Below, in pieces: positions 1 to 10,678 of a stretch of DNA of 64,000 bases. Each line of letters opens with the position of its first letter. The first letter of the stretch is position 1. The position numbers and the translations under genes are program-made. The DNA lies in the NCBI GenBank assembly GCA_008360955.1, contig LUCM01009324.1, positions 6,506-70,505 on the forward strand. The letters are read 5' to 3'. The stretch is from Fasciolopsis buskii (taxonomy: Eukaryota; Platyhelminthes; Trematoda; Plagiorchiida; Fasciolidae). The notes beneath the pieces are model-generated. The model was not told the DNA's origin, did not search any database, and saw only the letters and a program-made list of their open reading frames with translations.

Positions 1-470
1 GGAGTTCTTAGTTCCTCGAACAGTTTCTGCTCATTGCTCTTCCGAACATGAATGACAAGCTCGTTACAAAGCTCGTCCATTTATTTGTCAGCGCTGCAGT
101 CTGTTGGAGCGTAAGCCGAAATGGCAAATAAATTGCGCTTAACTAGACTGTCCTTCCGGACGCCGACTGATCTCTGCAGTCTCACGGCACACAAGTGACT
201 GTGAACCGGGATCCAGTCTGAAAGGGCTGTTTCAGCCTTCTCACTCCTCCTTGACCCACAGCTTGAAGTTCTTTGTCTCCTGGAGTGCGCAGCAAATATC
301 TTGACGAGACATTAGGGCGCAGTTAGTTGAATTACTCTACTCGAATCCTCAATTTGTGTTTCACTCACGTAGCAGACATTAATCGAAAGTGGGTCCACTG
401 TCAGAGCTAAACACTCCTGTGGGCCAGCCTGCATGAGTGTGCACATTGAAGGATCCGAGATTCAGAGGCC
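1..470 (-). pseudogene. Degenerate LINE (non-LTR retrotransposon) endonuclease fragment
   Basis: Read on the minus strand, this stretch encodes pieces typical of the apurinic endonuclease domain of non-LTR retrotransposons. At about 465-438 there is LNLGSFNVHT, followed in another frame by VDPLSINVCYVSETQIED (about 395-340), WIPVHSHLCAVRL (about 217-177) and ISAYAPTDCS (about 127-98). The 'S-Y-A-P-T' block and the 'V-S-E-T' block are hallmarks of this nuclease family, which nicks target DNA to prime reverse transcription. The copy is dead: there is a frameshift between the first two blocks, a stop after the T-A-P that follows the V-S-E-T block, and another stop just after the S-A-D-K that follows the Y-A-P-T block. 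The fragment runs off the left edge, where the rest of the endonuclease and the reverse transcriptase would lie. An RTE-like or related flatworm LINE is likely, but the clade cannot be fixed from this piece. Confidence 0.75.
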
Positions 471-2459
471 GACAAGATTTGATTTCTTTTGTGTTACCAG
501 AATTGTATCCATTCCCAGCCTTATTTTCAATTAACCGTTTGCATCGTTGAGGATGTCATCATCGAAGTTGTTGTTGGTATGCACATCGGACCAGTATAGG
601 TGGTTTTGTGCTGATGTCTCAGGTTGAATGGCATCGTGGTAACCATGACCTACAGTGATAGCGAAGGCAAAACTCCTTAGGCTTAGTGAAAACCCTAAAA
701 TGGATAATTTGGTTGGGTTCGTTCGTACGCTTAATCGCTGAGGCTTACCTATGTGATTTCTGTCTTCCTGTTAAACGTAAATATGAAAAATATATGTTTG
801 AACTTCTCCGGCATTCAAAACTGCCTTTAGTTTGGTGTCCAACGGTCCGCTCTCTTTTTATCCTCACTAAATCAACCGCAATTGTTGAATACCTCTTTCC
901 GTGACGAACCCGTTGATTTCTGGAAACCACTAACGCTCATACCTATTTCTAAATACTCTACCTCGGGTATTCGGGCTAGATCTGTTTGTTTCCCTTTCAT
1001 TATTCCATTTACCGTCAAACTAGTCAGATTCAGTGTTTCACGTTGCCCCGTAGTCGCATCCAGTGATTCTTATCAATAATATATTGACAGATTTTGAATT
1101 TCTCTGCTTACTATAGTTATTTTATCCTCAGGCATTTGTATCCCTCCGTGAATCTGGTCGTCGTATATTTTCGAGCTACCTCTCTGCCTACGATTCTGTT
1201 CTGTCTTCCACTTCTTCAAAAGATTGAATCTTTCCTTGATTGTTGTAGCTGAAAGTATTTCCAACAGAACTTGAAGAGTCATCCATAGTACGATTGTTCG
1301 TGATGATTGTACCACGTAATGTTGAAAAATGGGAAAAGATCGTTGTGACCAAGAAACTATTGTGATTCTATTCCCAAATTTACGGCGTAAGACAGTTTAG
1401 TACTAAACAAACGGTTGCATCTTTTTTGCCTGTCAGTATATTCGCTGCCCTATAGTTATCTCCTCTACCCCGCCTTAGATGGGCTTTCTCACCTTGCCAT
1501 ATACGGGCTATTATCTGACGAGTTTTCTTCTGTTTCCGTTGGCGCTCTTGATTCACGGACCATGTCCTGCGAAAATCCTGTCATGAAAATGCTTTGAACG
1601 ACAGTCACTTCATATTATATGGGCTTCTTGAACATCATTTACATTCTTCCAGATCCTTGCCAACGAACAGAAATCATCAAGGACCTTTATATTAATCTGA
1701 ATGAATTATTCTCTCCTTTGGCACGCGGTTTTGCATCAACTCCAATTGGCAGTTCCCGTACTTCCACTTTTCAACTGAGACTTATTTCTATAAAGTATGC
1801 AGTTCTAGTGTGCTATAATGGTGCAAGGTAGCTCGTTGTGCGATAGGCGCATCCTCATCTGCAGTCACGAATATGGCGAAAATTTTCCCCAAGTGCAGTT
1901 TGGATGATTCCAATTTTCTTATGTTTGCCGTCCAGATTATTTTATCGATTACATCAGCAGATACTGCTTGCGTTTGTCTCGACCGAATAGCCGAATGCAG
2001 TTAATTCAAACTTATTTGTTCTGCTTGTCAGGTGTCAGTGTTGGTCGGTTGGTAGACTTGCGTTTTGTTGTCTACTGAGCTCACTGATTGGTTGTTAAAA
2101 CTGTGCTGAGAAGACCAGCCGGCAGGCAGATAGACTTTCACGCACGAAATTGCTGGTGGATGATCTCCCGGTGTGTGTGGGGTGGACGGGATTGATGTGA
2201 GTGGTGACTGGATGCGGTTGCATGTTGAACAATTGTTCGTGTGCAAGAAGACTGAGTGAACAAATCGCCTCTTGATTGAGGAGTGAATAAAGACCACGGG
2301 GTAAAGGGGGCATGTATTAGAAGAGGAACAAGTAGCAGGATCAAACGCGCCTGAGAAGTCATGCAAGCGTCCAATCAGTGTTGAGCTATTTATTCACGCA
2401 CAAAATGCATTAGAAGAATGGAGCGCTTTGCACTTCATATTTACTGTTGAGATCTTTCA
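471..2459. other. 5' flank of the Mnx gene, no gene recognised
   Basis: Only short open frames occur here and none resembles a known protein. A GT-rich patch lies near 2166-2190. This interval should contain the Mnx promoter, but I see no convincing TATA box or initiator that I would place with confidence. Confidence 0.4.
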
Positions 2460-2477
2460 TCTCGAAGTATCTTTCAG
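2460..2477 (+). promoter_or_regulatory. Possible splice acceptor 19 nt upstream of the Mnx start codon
   Basis: A pyrimidine-leaning stretch ends in CTTTCAG at 2471-2477. An in-frame stop (TAA, 2479-2481) follows, then the ATG at 2497. Such a site could close an intron in the 5' untranslated region or, in flatworms, receive a trans-spliced leader. The sequence alone cannot separate these options. Confidence 0.3.
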
Positions 2478-2496
2478 TTAAAGTCAAAAATACATA

Positions 2497-3352
2497 ATGA
2501 TCAGCGAGAATAGTAGTCATGCGTTCTCAATCGCCACCATTTTGCGTAAACAATATGACAAAATTGAGCAGTCAACTAACGATGCTTCTTCCGCAACTTT
2601 GCCACAAGAACCAAAACTTATTGGAAAACCTCATCTCTTACCTGGCAAGATGCCGGCACAAGAGCTTTCATCAGCTGAATTCAACACAGATCAAGTGTAC
2701 GGAACAAGTTCTTTTCACCCCATGGTTCCGGGATCGTTTTCGGAACACACGTTTGCATCAGTTGCAAATAATTTATCCCCGTGCAGAAATCAAATTTCAG
2801 CTTGTTCGCAAGTTTCAGAAAAGCACGCAGATGAATGGGATTACAAGGACTGCGGGAACACAGACGTGGCCAACGGGGTGTCAGTACATTCTTATCAGTG
2901 CATTTCACTTCCGTTGGTTGAGGATTGTCGAGCAGCTCTGTTGTCCGCCTATGCAAGTGGTCATCGTCTCGGCTACTATCCAACGAAAATTTCCAATCCC
3001 AGTCCGGACATGCGTATTCCCAAGAATTTGTTGAAGCATTCCGGAGGTAAACTGCCAGTCGATGAACGAGACCGTACTGAGCGGATGGGTGGCTACTTAT
3101 TAGACCCATTGGACTGGATCAGGGATTCACCCAAACAAGCAGTTAATGTTCGTCTGTCATCCCCCGCGGGTTTTGCACCACATCCTAATTCTGTTCATGG
3201 CCAGACAAATGTAACCACTGCAGTGTCTAACATAACAACAAACGACACAGCTGAAGCCGTGCCATCATTTATTCATCACAGGTATAAAGTCAATCCATCC
3301 TTACTGAGCTGGTGCAATTCATCAGTGTTTAAAAGGTTGTTGGAATGTCGGA
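2497..3352 (+). CDS. Mnx: Mnx homeobox gene, coding exon 1
   Basis: This is an ATG-initiated open frame of 285 codons plus one base, preceded by an in-frame stop at 2479. Residues 10-16 read FSIATIL, an eh1-like Groucho-binding motif placed as in vertebrate MNX1, where the N-terminus has F-R-I-D-A-L-L. Residues 198-211 (GGYLLDPLDWIRDS) resemble the MNX motif that in vertebrates precedes the homeodomain (F-Q-L-D-Q-W-L-R). The rest is rich in Ser, Asn and Pro and looks disordered, as expected for the family. I place the donor at 3352/3353 (GGA|GTGAGT) because it is phase 1 and fits exon 2. Alternatives are CAG|GTATAA at 3281/3282 (phase 2, needs another exon) and GAG|GTAAAC at 3046/3047 (phase 1, but removes the LDPLDWIRD motif). 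The product is a nuclear transcription factor, known in other animals from motor neurons and endodermal tissue; its role in this organism is not shown here. Confidence 0.75.
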
Positions 3353-6300
3353 GTGAGTTGCTTTCGTGCTAATGGTTTCATTTGCTGATTAGTAGTGTGC
3401 AATTTCGTGGTGGCTGGTGGAATAAACATTTGCTCACTAAATTAACGTTTAACATGCGTCATGGACAATTTAGCAGCACAGGGCTAACGCAGACATGCAA
3501 TGGTTTTTCTTTTAAAACCAAGGGAACTTCTTTAGTAGGGCAGTAAGGATTTTTCACACCGATGGATAATTTGTTGGAGCTAAATCTTTTGTATCTTTTT
3601 TTGAGGCAAAAGAATCTTGTCGTCTTCCTATGTGGATTAGTGGCACATTTGCATGGTGCCTCTGGCCCCCTTGTTTGGTGAAGGGATTGTTGTAGTTGAA
3701 TACATACGTCCGTCTGGGTTTATCGGTCGATCGAAAACTGTAAGTGGGTACTTAACAAAACAGTTTTTTGGGTTTCATGGCAGGTGTTCCATCTGCCGGT
3801 TAAGCACGTGATAAAGGGTAATTTTACCCGTAACCGAATAAATCTGATCCTACATAGTAATTCTGTGTTCAGGCTACTTTCTAATATTCTTACCATAAAG
3901 CGATAACAGGGATGGGGAAATCCTATCAATCCTTTATTGGAAACCGGCCTGAAATGTTTTCTCCGATATCAGCTGTAAAAAAGAATCCTTCAATAGTCCA
4001 TCATAAAATCGCCATTGTTTTTTCCGTGTCTAAATTCCTCTGAAATCTACCTTAGCTTGATGGTGAATTGTTGTGCGGTCGTCTTGCTGTCGTCATATCT
4101 TTTTCGCTCTGAACTCGGACGCAAAAGATTGCGACTAATTGCAATTTGGAACAGTCATCTTGCGTGATAAATTTGAACAAAGAAATCAGAATTCATCTTC
4201 ATTTTTAGTAACTGTATGTCGTGTACAAAATGGCTTCAATGATGGAAGGTGGAGATTAGATGTTACTTACGACGCCAACACTCGACATGAAAGCATCGTG
4301 CGCATTAGGTGACATGTCCTGCGAGCCCCGAACTCAGGCGCAAACAGGGGGCAAAGATTATGAGGTGCATGCCCTAGGAATTGTTCTAGCCATGCATATC
4401 AGCAACGGAAGGGTGATGTATCGTTTTGAAGTTTAATCATTTGTACAGTGCCTGTTCGGGCGGTGCAATCAACTCATTCGGTCATCCCCGGTTCTCCTCC
4501 TAGTTCGGGCACCGCGCGGCACCGTGCACTGGTGATGATTTCTAGCTCAAACTTTTGTCTGTAGTATGCTCAGTGTAGAGTGGTAATGAAATTATCCTCG
4601 AGATAAATGCGCAGTATCTACCTTAGAACATACCATTTTAAAGCCCTTTTTAACGGTTACTTGTGATCGTTCGATCTCGCATAAAATAATTTGTGGGAGG
4701 AATCTAGATAATGATCCACTTAAGTTTAATCTGTCGAGGTGTCACATGATTCCACGTTGCATTTGTCCCACGATTTCTTCTCGATTATTGCTGATAATGT
4801 GGTAGGCCTCCTGATTGTGGATGTGCGTTTTTGAGCTAAATTCAAGGAGAATTCACGAATATCCAATGCGTTGGTTAGAAATCATCTTTAATAAAAGGGC
4901 AATGATCTTTCAAATTAAGCTGACCAGATCTGTTGCACGCGACCAATCCGACAGTTTGATAGCCTGGTATCCTATGCACTCATGGTTTTGGTCAAAACGG
5001 TCTGCCGGCAATTCATTCTGTTTCCCAGTGACCTTCACTTACGATGGCTAAATTTAATGAGTTGGTATGTAATTGATTCAATCAAATTCAACGGGTGGGT
5101 TCACCACCTTTTTGATTAATTACATCGCCTCCGCATTCTCGTGCGACTACAGATTCCACGGGTACTTTTCGTATCGCCTAGTGTGAAACGCATTCCCAAT
5201 TAGTGGTCAAATTACTTTCAGAAGACACTCTTAGCCACGTGAAGTTTGGGGAGGCGACCGGGGGTCCAAATTTCAATCCGAGATCAACATAATGACAAAC
5301 AGATCAATCGTAGTGAAATAAGACTAGAAAAACACCGAGAGATTCATAGACGCGGTTGTTTTCACTGTTAGGAATGGTTCTGCGCTTGTGAATTTGCAGA
5401 AATTAACTTGACGAATGTGCAATGTAACTCAATTTGCGGAGGTCACTAAAGATCGTTGATTGTAGTGATTTTTATTTGTTTGTTAGAATGTACCTTACAA
5501 ATGGAGGTACCCGTAATGGTGACATCCTCAGAAACTGGAACATAAAGAATTGCGACTGAATTTTGAGGTACTTCTGTCCGCCTGAAGGAGTTCCGGGTTT
5601 TGCCTGAGTTTAGGTAAATAGATTTACATATGGCCTAATACGAAATGGCCTAGTGCGCCTTGTTCACGTAACAGTATAGCCAGGTAAGCACAAACAGTGG
5701 AATTGATAATCATTCCTTTAGTATTATTTTTCTTTAAATGAATTAGCCAATTTTTATACTGCACAAGTATATAGTGATATAAAATTCTTAACTGAAGTTC
5801 CGTTTCGCGGTCGACGCGGAATACTCCTGCTAAACGATTGGAGAGGTAGAACAATTAAATTCAGGATCTTACATGAACAGTAAATTCATGTTTTCGCCTG
5901 TTTGACCTCAAGATCGATTTCGCCCACACACGCCAGTAAGTATCCTTTATGTATCCTTCTGAGTTGAAGGCAGTCATATAGCATACGAATTACCGTTGGC
6001 TGTTCGAAGAATATTTGTGCGGGACAATTGATTGTTTCCGGAGATTTTGTCCACTGGTTTTTCGGCTCAGACGGGGTTTGCATATCAGTGATGCCCCACA
6101 GAGCCAAATTTACGCGCGGACGATCCAGTTTTTTTGCTGTCTTATTGAGGCGCGATTAATGGTGACTTTATCTTCAGATCTCAGATGTTAGGATCCGAAC
6201 GGAGTTTGTGATCATAGGTCCAATATTGAATTTTGTATTTAATGACTGATGGGTGGAACGCTGTATCGTCATTCGCTGAGTTTATTTGTTCTCCAATTAC

Positions 6301-7186
6301 TGGCATGAAAATGTGTGGTAGGGTTGTCTTGATTCTGTTTTGATTCAGAACTTGGCTTCATCAATGTCGTCGATGATCAGTTCTCAACTGAGCCCAGACG
6401 GCAGAACAGAGCACTGACCACTATGCGATAGCTTGACTTAGGTTCGAATAAAGGTGCACGGGCCAGACGATAAACGACGGAACTAGTCACAATGTTTATG
6501 AAGCAAAGGCCAACAGAATCTTTTGGGTATAATCTGACTGACTGGATCTTTGGTAGGCTGATATATTTGTTCTCGTTTTTTTTCGTTTTTTTTTCGGTCC
6601 TGTTGTCGATGACAATGCAAGAGAACCATGGGAAAAGGAAGATTCTCGGTCTAGATTAGCAATTAAGAAGACTGACACGTACTGCACTATTTTCCCTGAA
6701 AGCCACCGTTTTCAACGTACAGACTAATCTGTTTGGTTCTAGGATTGGGAATATTTCACAAAGCAATTCATAGTTCTAAAAAGTATTCAATCAACTTACG
6801 TCTAGTGCAACTAAAATTGTTGACCGAAAACTAGGATGAAGTCAGGCGCCTGCTTAGTATGGTTTGTGATTCACTGAACTCTCAGGTTGCGGCAATCAGA
6901 CGCGAATCTCATGAGCAAGTGGAGACTCGAGGATGTGCAATTGCATTTCCAGTGCTTCACGGCATCTACCCTAGAGTTACCTGTTTTCACTAGCCTCGTA
7001 GAACGCCTTTCAAAGGAACGACACTGCGGCCAAATGAAACCCCCCAAAAAAACTGAGCAAGATTAGCTGTCTAAATTCGAAGATGCCATAGGAAATTGGA
7101 AACCCACTTGCAAGATTTTTCATCTCCGTTGGTAACGTTGATTTTCAGATGCGAAAAATATGAGTGAGGCTCTCTTAGTTCTTAAG

Positions 7187-7431
7187 GTCCGGGTTCACTA
7201 GCACATATCGAAATTCCACAGTGCATCCAAGATCGCTGGAGCTTGCAGTATATCCAGCAGACTGCCAGAATGGTACTAGGTGCCTTTTTGAATTCTAGTG
7301 AAAACCGTCGACCATTAGTAAACATGTTAGAGAGAATAGTATCTCTACACAGAAGTGCAACACTAAGCTTCGACTTACTACCTGAGGAGTTGGAAGGCCG
7401 TCCTGTAAAAATTCAGGTTGAACCATTGTGA
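7187..7431 (+). CDS. Candidate exon of an unidentified protein, C-terminal part
   Basis: An open frame of 81 codons plus two leading bases runs from a plausible acceptor (CTCTCTTAGTTCTTAAG, ending 7186) to a TGA at 7429-7431. The translation has a balanced, protein-like composition: it begins near PGSLAHIEIPQCIQDRW, continues through a helical stretch with R-R-P-L-V-N-M-L-E-R, and ends FDLLPEELEGRPVKIQVEPL. A second reading is an internal exon at 7249-7416 (acceptor GCTTGCAG, donor CAG|GTTGAA), exactly 56 codons in phase 0-0. I do not recognise the family. It lies inside Mnx intron 1, and its phase would not fit the Mnx junction, so it would belong to a nested gene or be a gene fragment. Chance open frames of this length are common in the window, so confidence is modest. 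Confidence 0.3.
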
Positions 7432-7855
7432 GAACTCTATTTGACAAAGTAGAATGACACAAATTATGAATTTTGATTATATTCATTACTCTTTCTGAGT
7501 GTCATCTGTGTGTGAAAAGGGAAAATTATTTGACCAAATGCTGTTTGAAATGGATCCTCAAAGTGCGTGATCCGGAAAGACTTTGATTAATGCTCTCAGC
7601 AATTGTTCTGTTAGATCACACTAAAGGCAGACCAGTACACACAACGAAGGAATCGCAATTAACACATTCTCCCCTATTAGATCCGCTCGGTTTTAAAGAC
7701 GATTCTGGTCAAGCCAAAACTAATTAGATGTGCTCATGCTCCATTCGCGTACGTGAATAAGGTACATTATTCTGTTTATGTCCACTTTCTGTCACACGTA
7801 AAGCATCGTGGAGTAAACATATTATTCATATTAAGATAGTTCAGAGAAAAAGGTG

Positions 7856-7912
7856 GTAGGCGGCAACTCGCTGTCACCCTGTTCGTTGCCAGACTTGATC
7901 TAATGAAACCTT
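7856..7912 (+). repeat. Fragment of SINE family B
   Basis: This segment matches, in opposite orientation, part of the element at 27715-27990. Both carry GGCAACTCGCTGT, a short spacer, then TCGTTGCCAG, followed by a similar stretch ending TGA(A/G)ACC. The outer GGCAAC/GTTGCC arms are complementary, so the conserved piece can fold into a hairpin. No target-site duplication is evident. Confidence 0.5.
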
Positions 7913-10616
7913 ACTTGCGGTTCTATACTATTCATAGTTTCACAGTTGGGGTTGCCAGTTCTTCTCCCCGTGTGTTGAGCCCTAGTGGTTATGGAGTAGG
8001 CCAAGTTCGCTACACTCACAATTGTCATAAAAAAGGCTACCTTTGTGGACCCAAAATTTACAATTAGGATAAATAGCAATCGGATTATTTCGCTCGGATC
8101 GTAATAGTCGAATTTTCGTGCTTGTGATGACAACTATTTCAATCGTATTTCCGTGATTTATTTCTTCGGTAGAATTTTTGTTTTGTTGCATTTCTTGTAG
8201 TTTCACTATGAGTATTTTAATCTTCAGTTGGCTACTATTCATTTGCATTTCAACCTAGACCTATTTCAGATGCGTCTACATTTGGTACCGTGTGCGCGCA
8301 GCCCTAGATATGGAAGGACATAATCCTGGACAGACTACCTTTCCACCTAGTATGACGAATTCAGAGTCTAACAGAGATTTATTTTGTTGGTGATGTCATG
8401 TTGCTGTAGGTGAAAAATAGCACAAAACATCCGAACGTATTGGACAGTAGAGGCAATATCCAAAATGTAGCCCGAAAATTTGAACCCTTGTGCGTGACCA
8501 GTCTTCACCACAGAGACGGCGGAAATATGACCCTGAAGGCTTGGTAATTGCGTCGCATGTAAGATGATTATAAAAAATATTATTGCGTAGAATATCCGTG
8601 GACAAGTTCGTAGTCGTCTTGCACATGTACAGACTGGTAACCGTGAATACAGTGATTTAAAGGTAACCTTAAGCGGTAAACATGAAAGGAAGTGCACGGT
8701 GAATGACCAACCGTGTAAAGCCACCTTTGGTGATCTGCGATCTTGAAGCTGAACAAACTTCGCTGCGGTGTCTGAAGAGGGAGAAGGTTGGAGGTTGATT
8801 TGCATGCGTTTTTGCATGACCAAATGTCCGTTTCTCATGGCATCTACCGAATTGTCCGTTTGTCCATAAAGCAATTGAGCGGTGAATCCTCCGTTAGACT
8901 CGTCTACTTATGAACCACTTTGGAGGCAGTTTCCTGCATAGTGAACATCGGGTTAGGAAATAAGTTTGCGTACTGGCTAGGAAAGGTGAGCAATAGCGAA
9001 AGTTGAAGTATCGAGTCTAGGAATGTTGGCGTTTTAAATCAAAAAGGGCAAAATTTTCGCCTGCAAAGAAATGTTAGTAATTTTCCACAGGTTCAGAGTG
9101 CATGATATTTGTATTTTGACGGATATTTTGTCTTGCAACTTACATTCTTATATAAATGTGAAGTTTGGTTTCACATGTAATGGAGAGCGTATGGAGATAA
9201 GGGTCTTGAGATACTACTTGCTGATGCTTTTTTCATTTTCTTCACGCTAAGGCATGCCGGAGTTTTGCACTGATGGTAATTTTATGCACAAAACAATCAT
9301 CATTATGTATACTTGATGATAAGTCTTAATGTAGTTGCAAAAACTACTGAGTCCCCTTTTCAGAATTCCGTTTGCAACACAGTTTTCACTCACTTACGGA
9401 CTCAAGCAGTTTGTTTCACTATGCGATGATTGACTAGGCGTAAAGAGTCCAACAAATGAAGTGTTAAATCGAAAAGGCGGACAGTTATGTCAATAGCGGT
9501 ATCGATCCGACTGACAACGGAATTCCATGTCTCTCAGGGCATCATCAAATCACTATGACAACTACAACGGGTGCCACCATCGTACAGATCCATTTCAAAG
9601 TTTGTCTTAGAAACTGCCTTGCTGAAGTGAAAATTGCCGAGTGGAATTGGTACATTACAAATTTGATTCGACTTGAAAAGAGTGCTCTAAAACTGGTTCA
9701 TCTTCGATGAGATTTGTCCAGGCATTAGAACAAGATCTAATTCATGCCTCAACTAATGCTCAAACAATGAGGACAGGGATCAGTCGTCACTGAGGTCAGT
9801 TGGTAGTCCTGTCTCGCATACGACCGAAGTCGCTGTAATCCCCGCTTTCGGGAGAGCGATCAGTTTATGGCTCCTCAGTTTCACTTTGCAATTTCTAACT
9901 TTACCTTGATCGATTCGAAATTCAATCTCCAAATAATGTTATCCTTTCTCTTAATGTAGCTGTTACATGTAATTAACTGTTTAATTCCAGACACAGAACC
10001 AAAAAACTTAACCGGTCAGGAACGCATATGTTTTCTCTGTTTCAAAGAGAAACAGCTGTCATGTGATCAGATCTTGAGAATCAATGCATCCGTTTTCTGC
10101 TGTTTGTAAATTCATTCAGCTAGGGCTTGCTGATTTAGATAAGTTTCTTGTATCACGCATTTTGATCTACTCTTTTGCAGTGAATTACAATTCGATCAAG
10201 TAAAAATAGTCTGCGATTATAATTTGAATGAATTTATTCGTTAACACCGCAGTTCAACTCCCTCTCCTCGACCTTTGCAAGCAAGAAAATCACACAAGAA
10301 GGAAACACCCAGACATGGACAAAAGTTCATTCAGAAAATTGTTTTCTGTTCATACGGTCCATGATGTGCGCAAATTTACTGACTGTTTAATTAATAAAAG
10401 TGGAGCAAAGAAAACTGCTTAGTGTCTTAGGGTCTTTTCCATTGTCCTGTTTTTTCGATTGCATAGACTCAAGTCACAATCCTTTACACTGTTTCCTATG
10501 GTACTTTAATAAGGAACAAATGGAATGACCAATGAGTAACCAAGCGGATGAATGGCCCTTTGGACTTGCATGCAAATTACCGAGCAATTGTTTGCTTCAC
10601 GGAGATCGTCCTGTGA

Positions 10617-10678
10617 GTGACGACAATGATGATAGTGATGATGGCAGTGATGATGGTGATGTTGACGACGATGATGAG
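10617..10678 (+). repeat. GAT/GAC-rich trinucleotide tract
   Basis: An imperfect trinucleotide repeat (GAT, GAC, AGT) lies inside an ATG-started frame at 10532-10783 that would encode an Asp-rich run. The frame is best explained by the repeat itself. A short acidic exon cannot be excluded but has no supporting splice context. Confidence 0.6.

Noticed and set aside
1513..1545. CTGACGAG motif as a hammerhead core
   Set aside because: No matching stem II or GAAAC follows.
2028..2374. Three overlapping minus-strand frames upstream of Mnx
   Set aside because: They overlap in several frames over a GT-rich stretch, giving His/Thr/Ser/Pro-rich translations typical of simple sequence.
8368..8874. 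168-codon minus-strand open frame
   Set aside because: No recognisable domain and no supportive splice context; such lengths occur by chance across six frames of a 64-kb AT-rich window.
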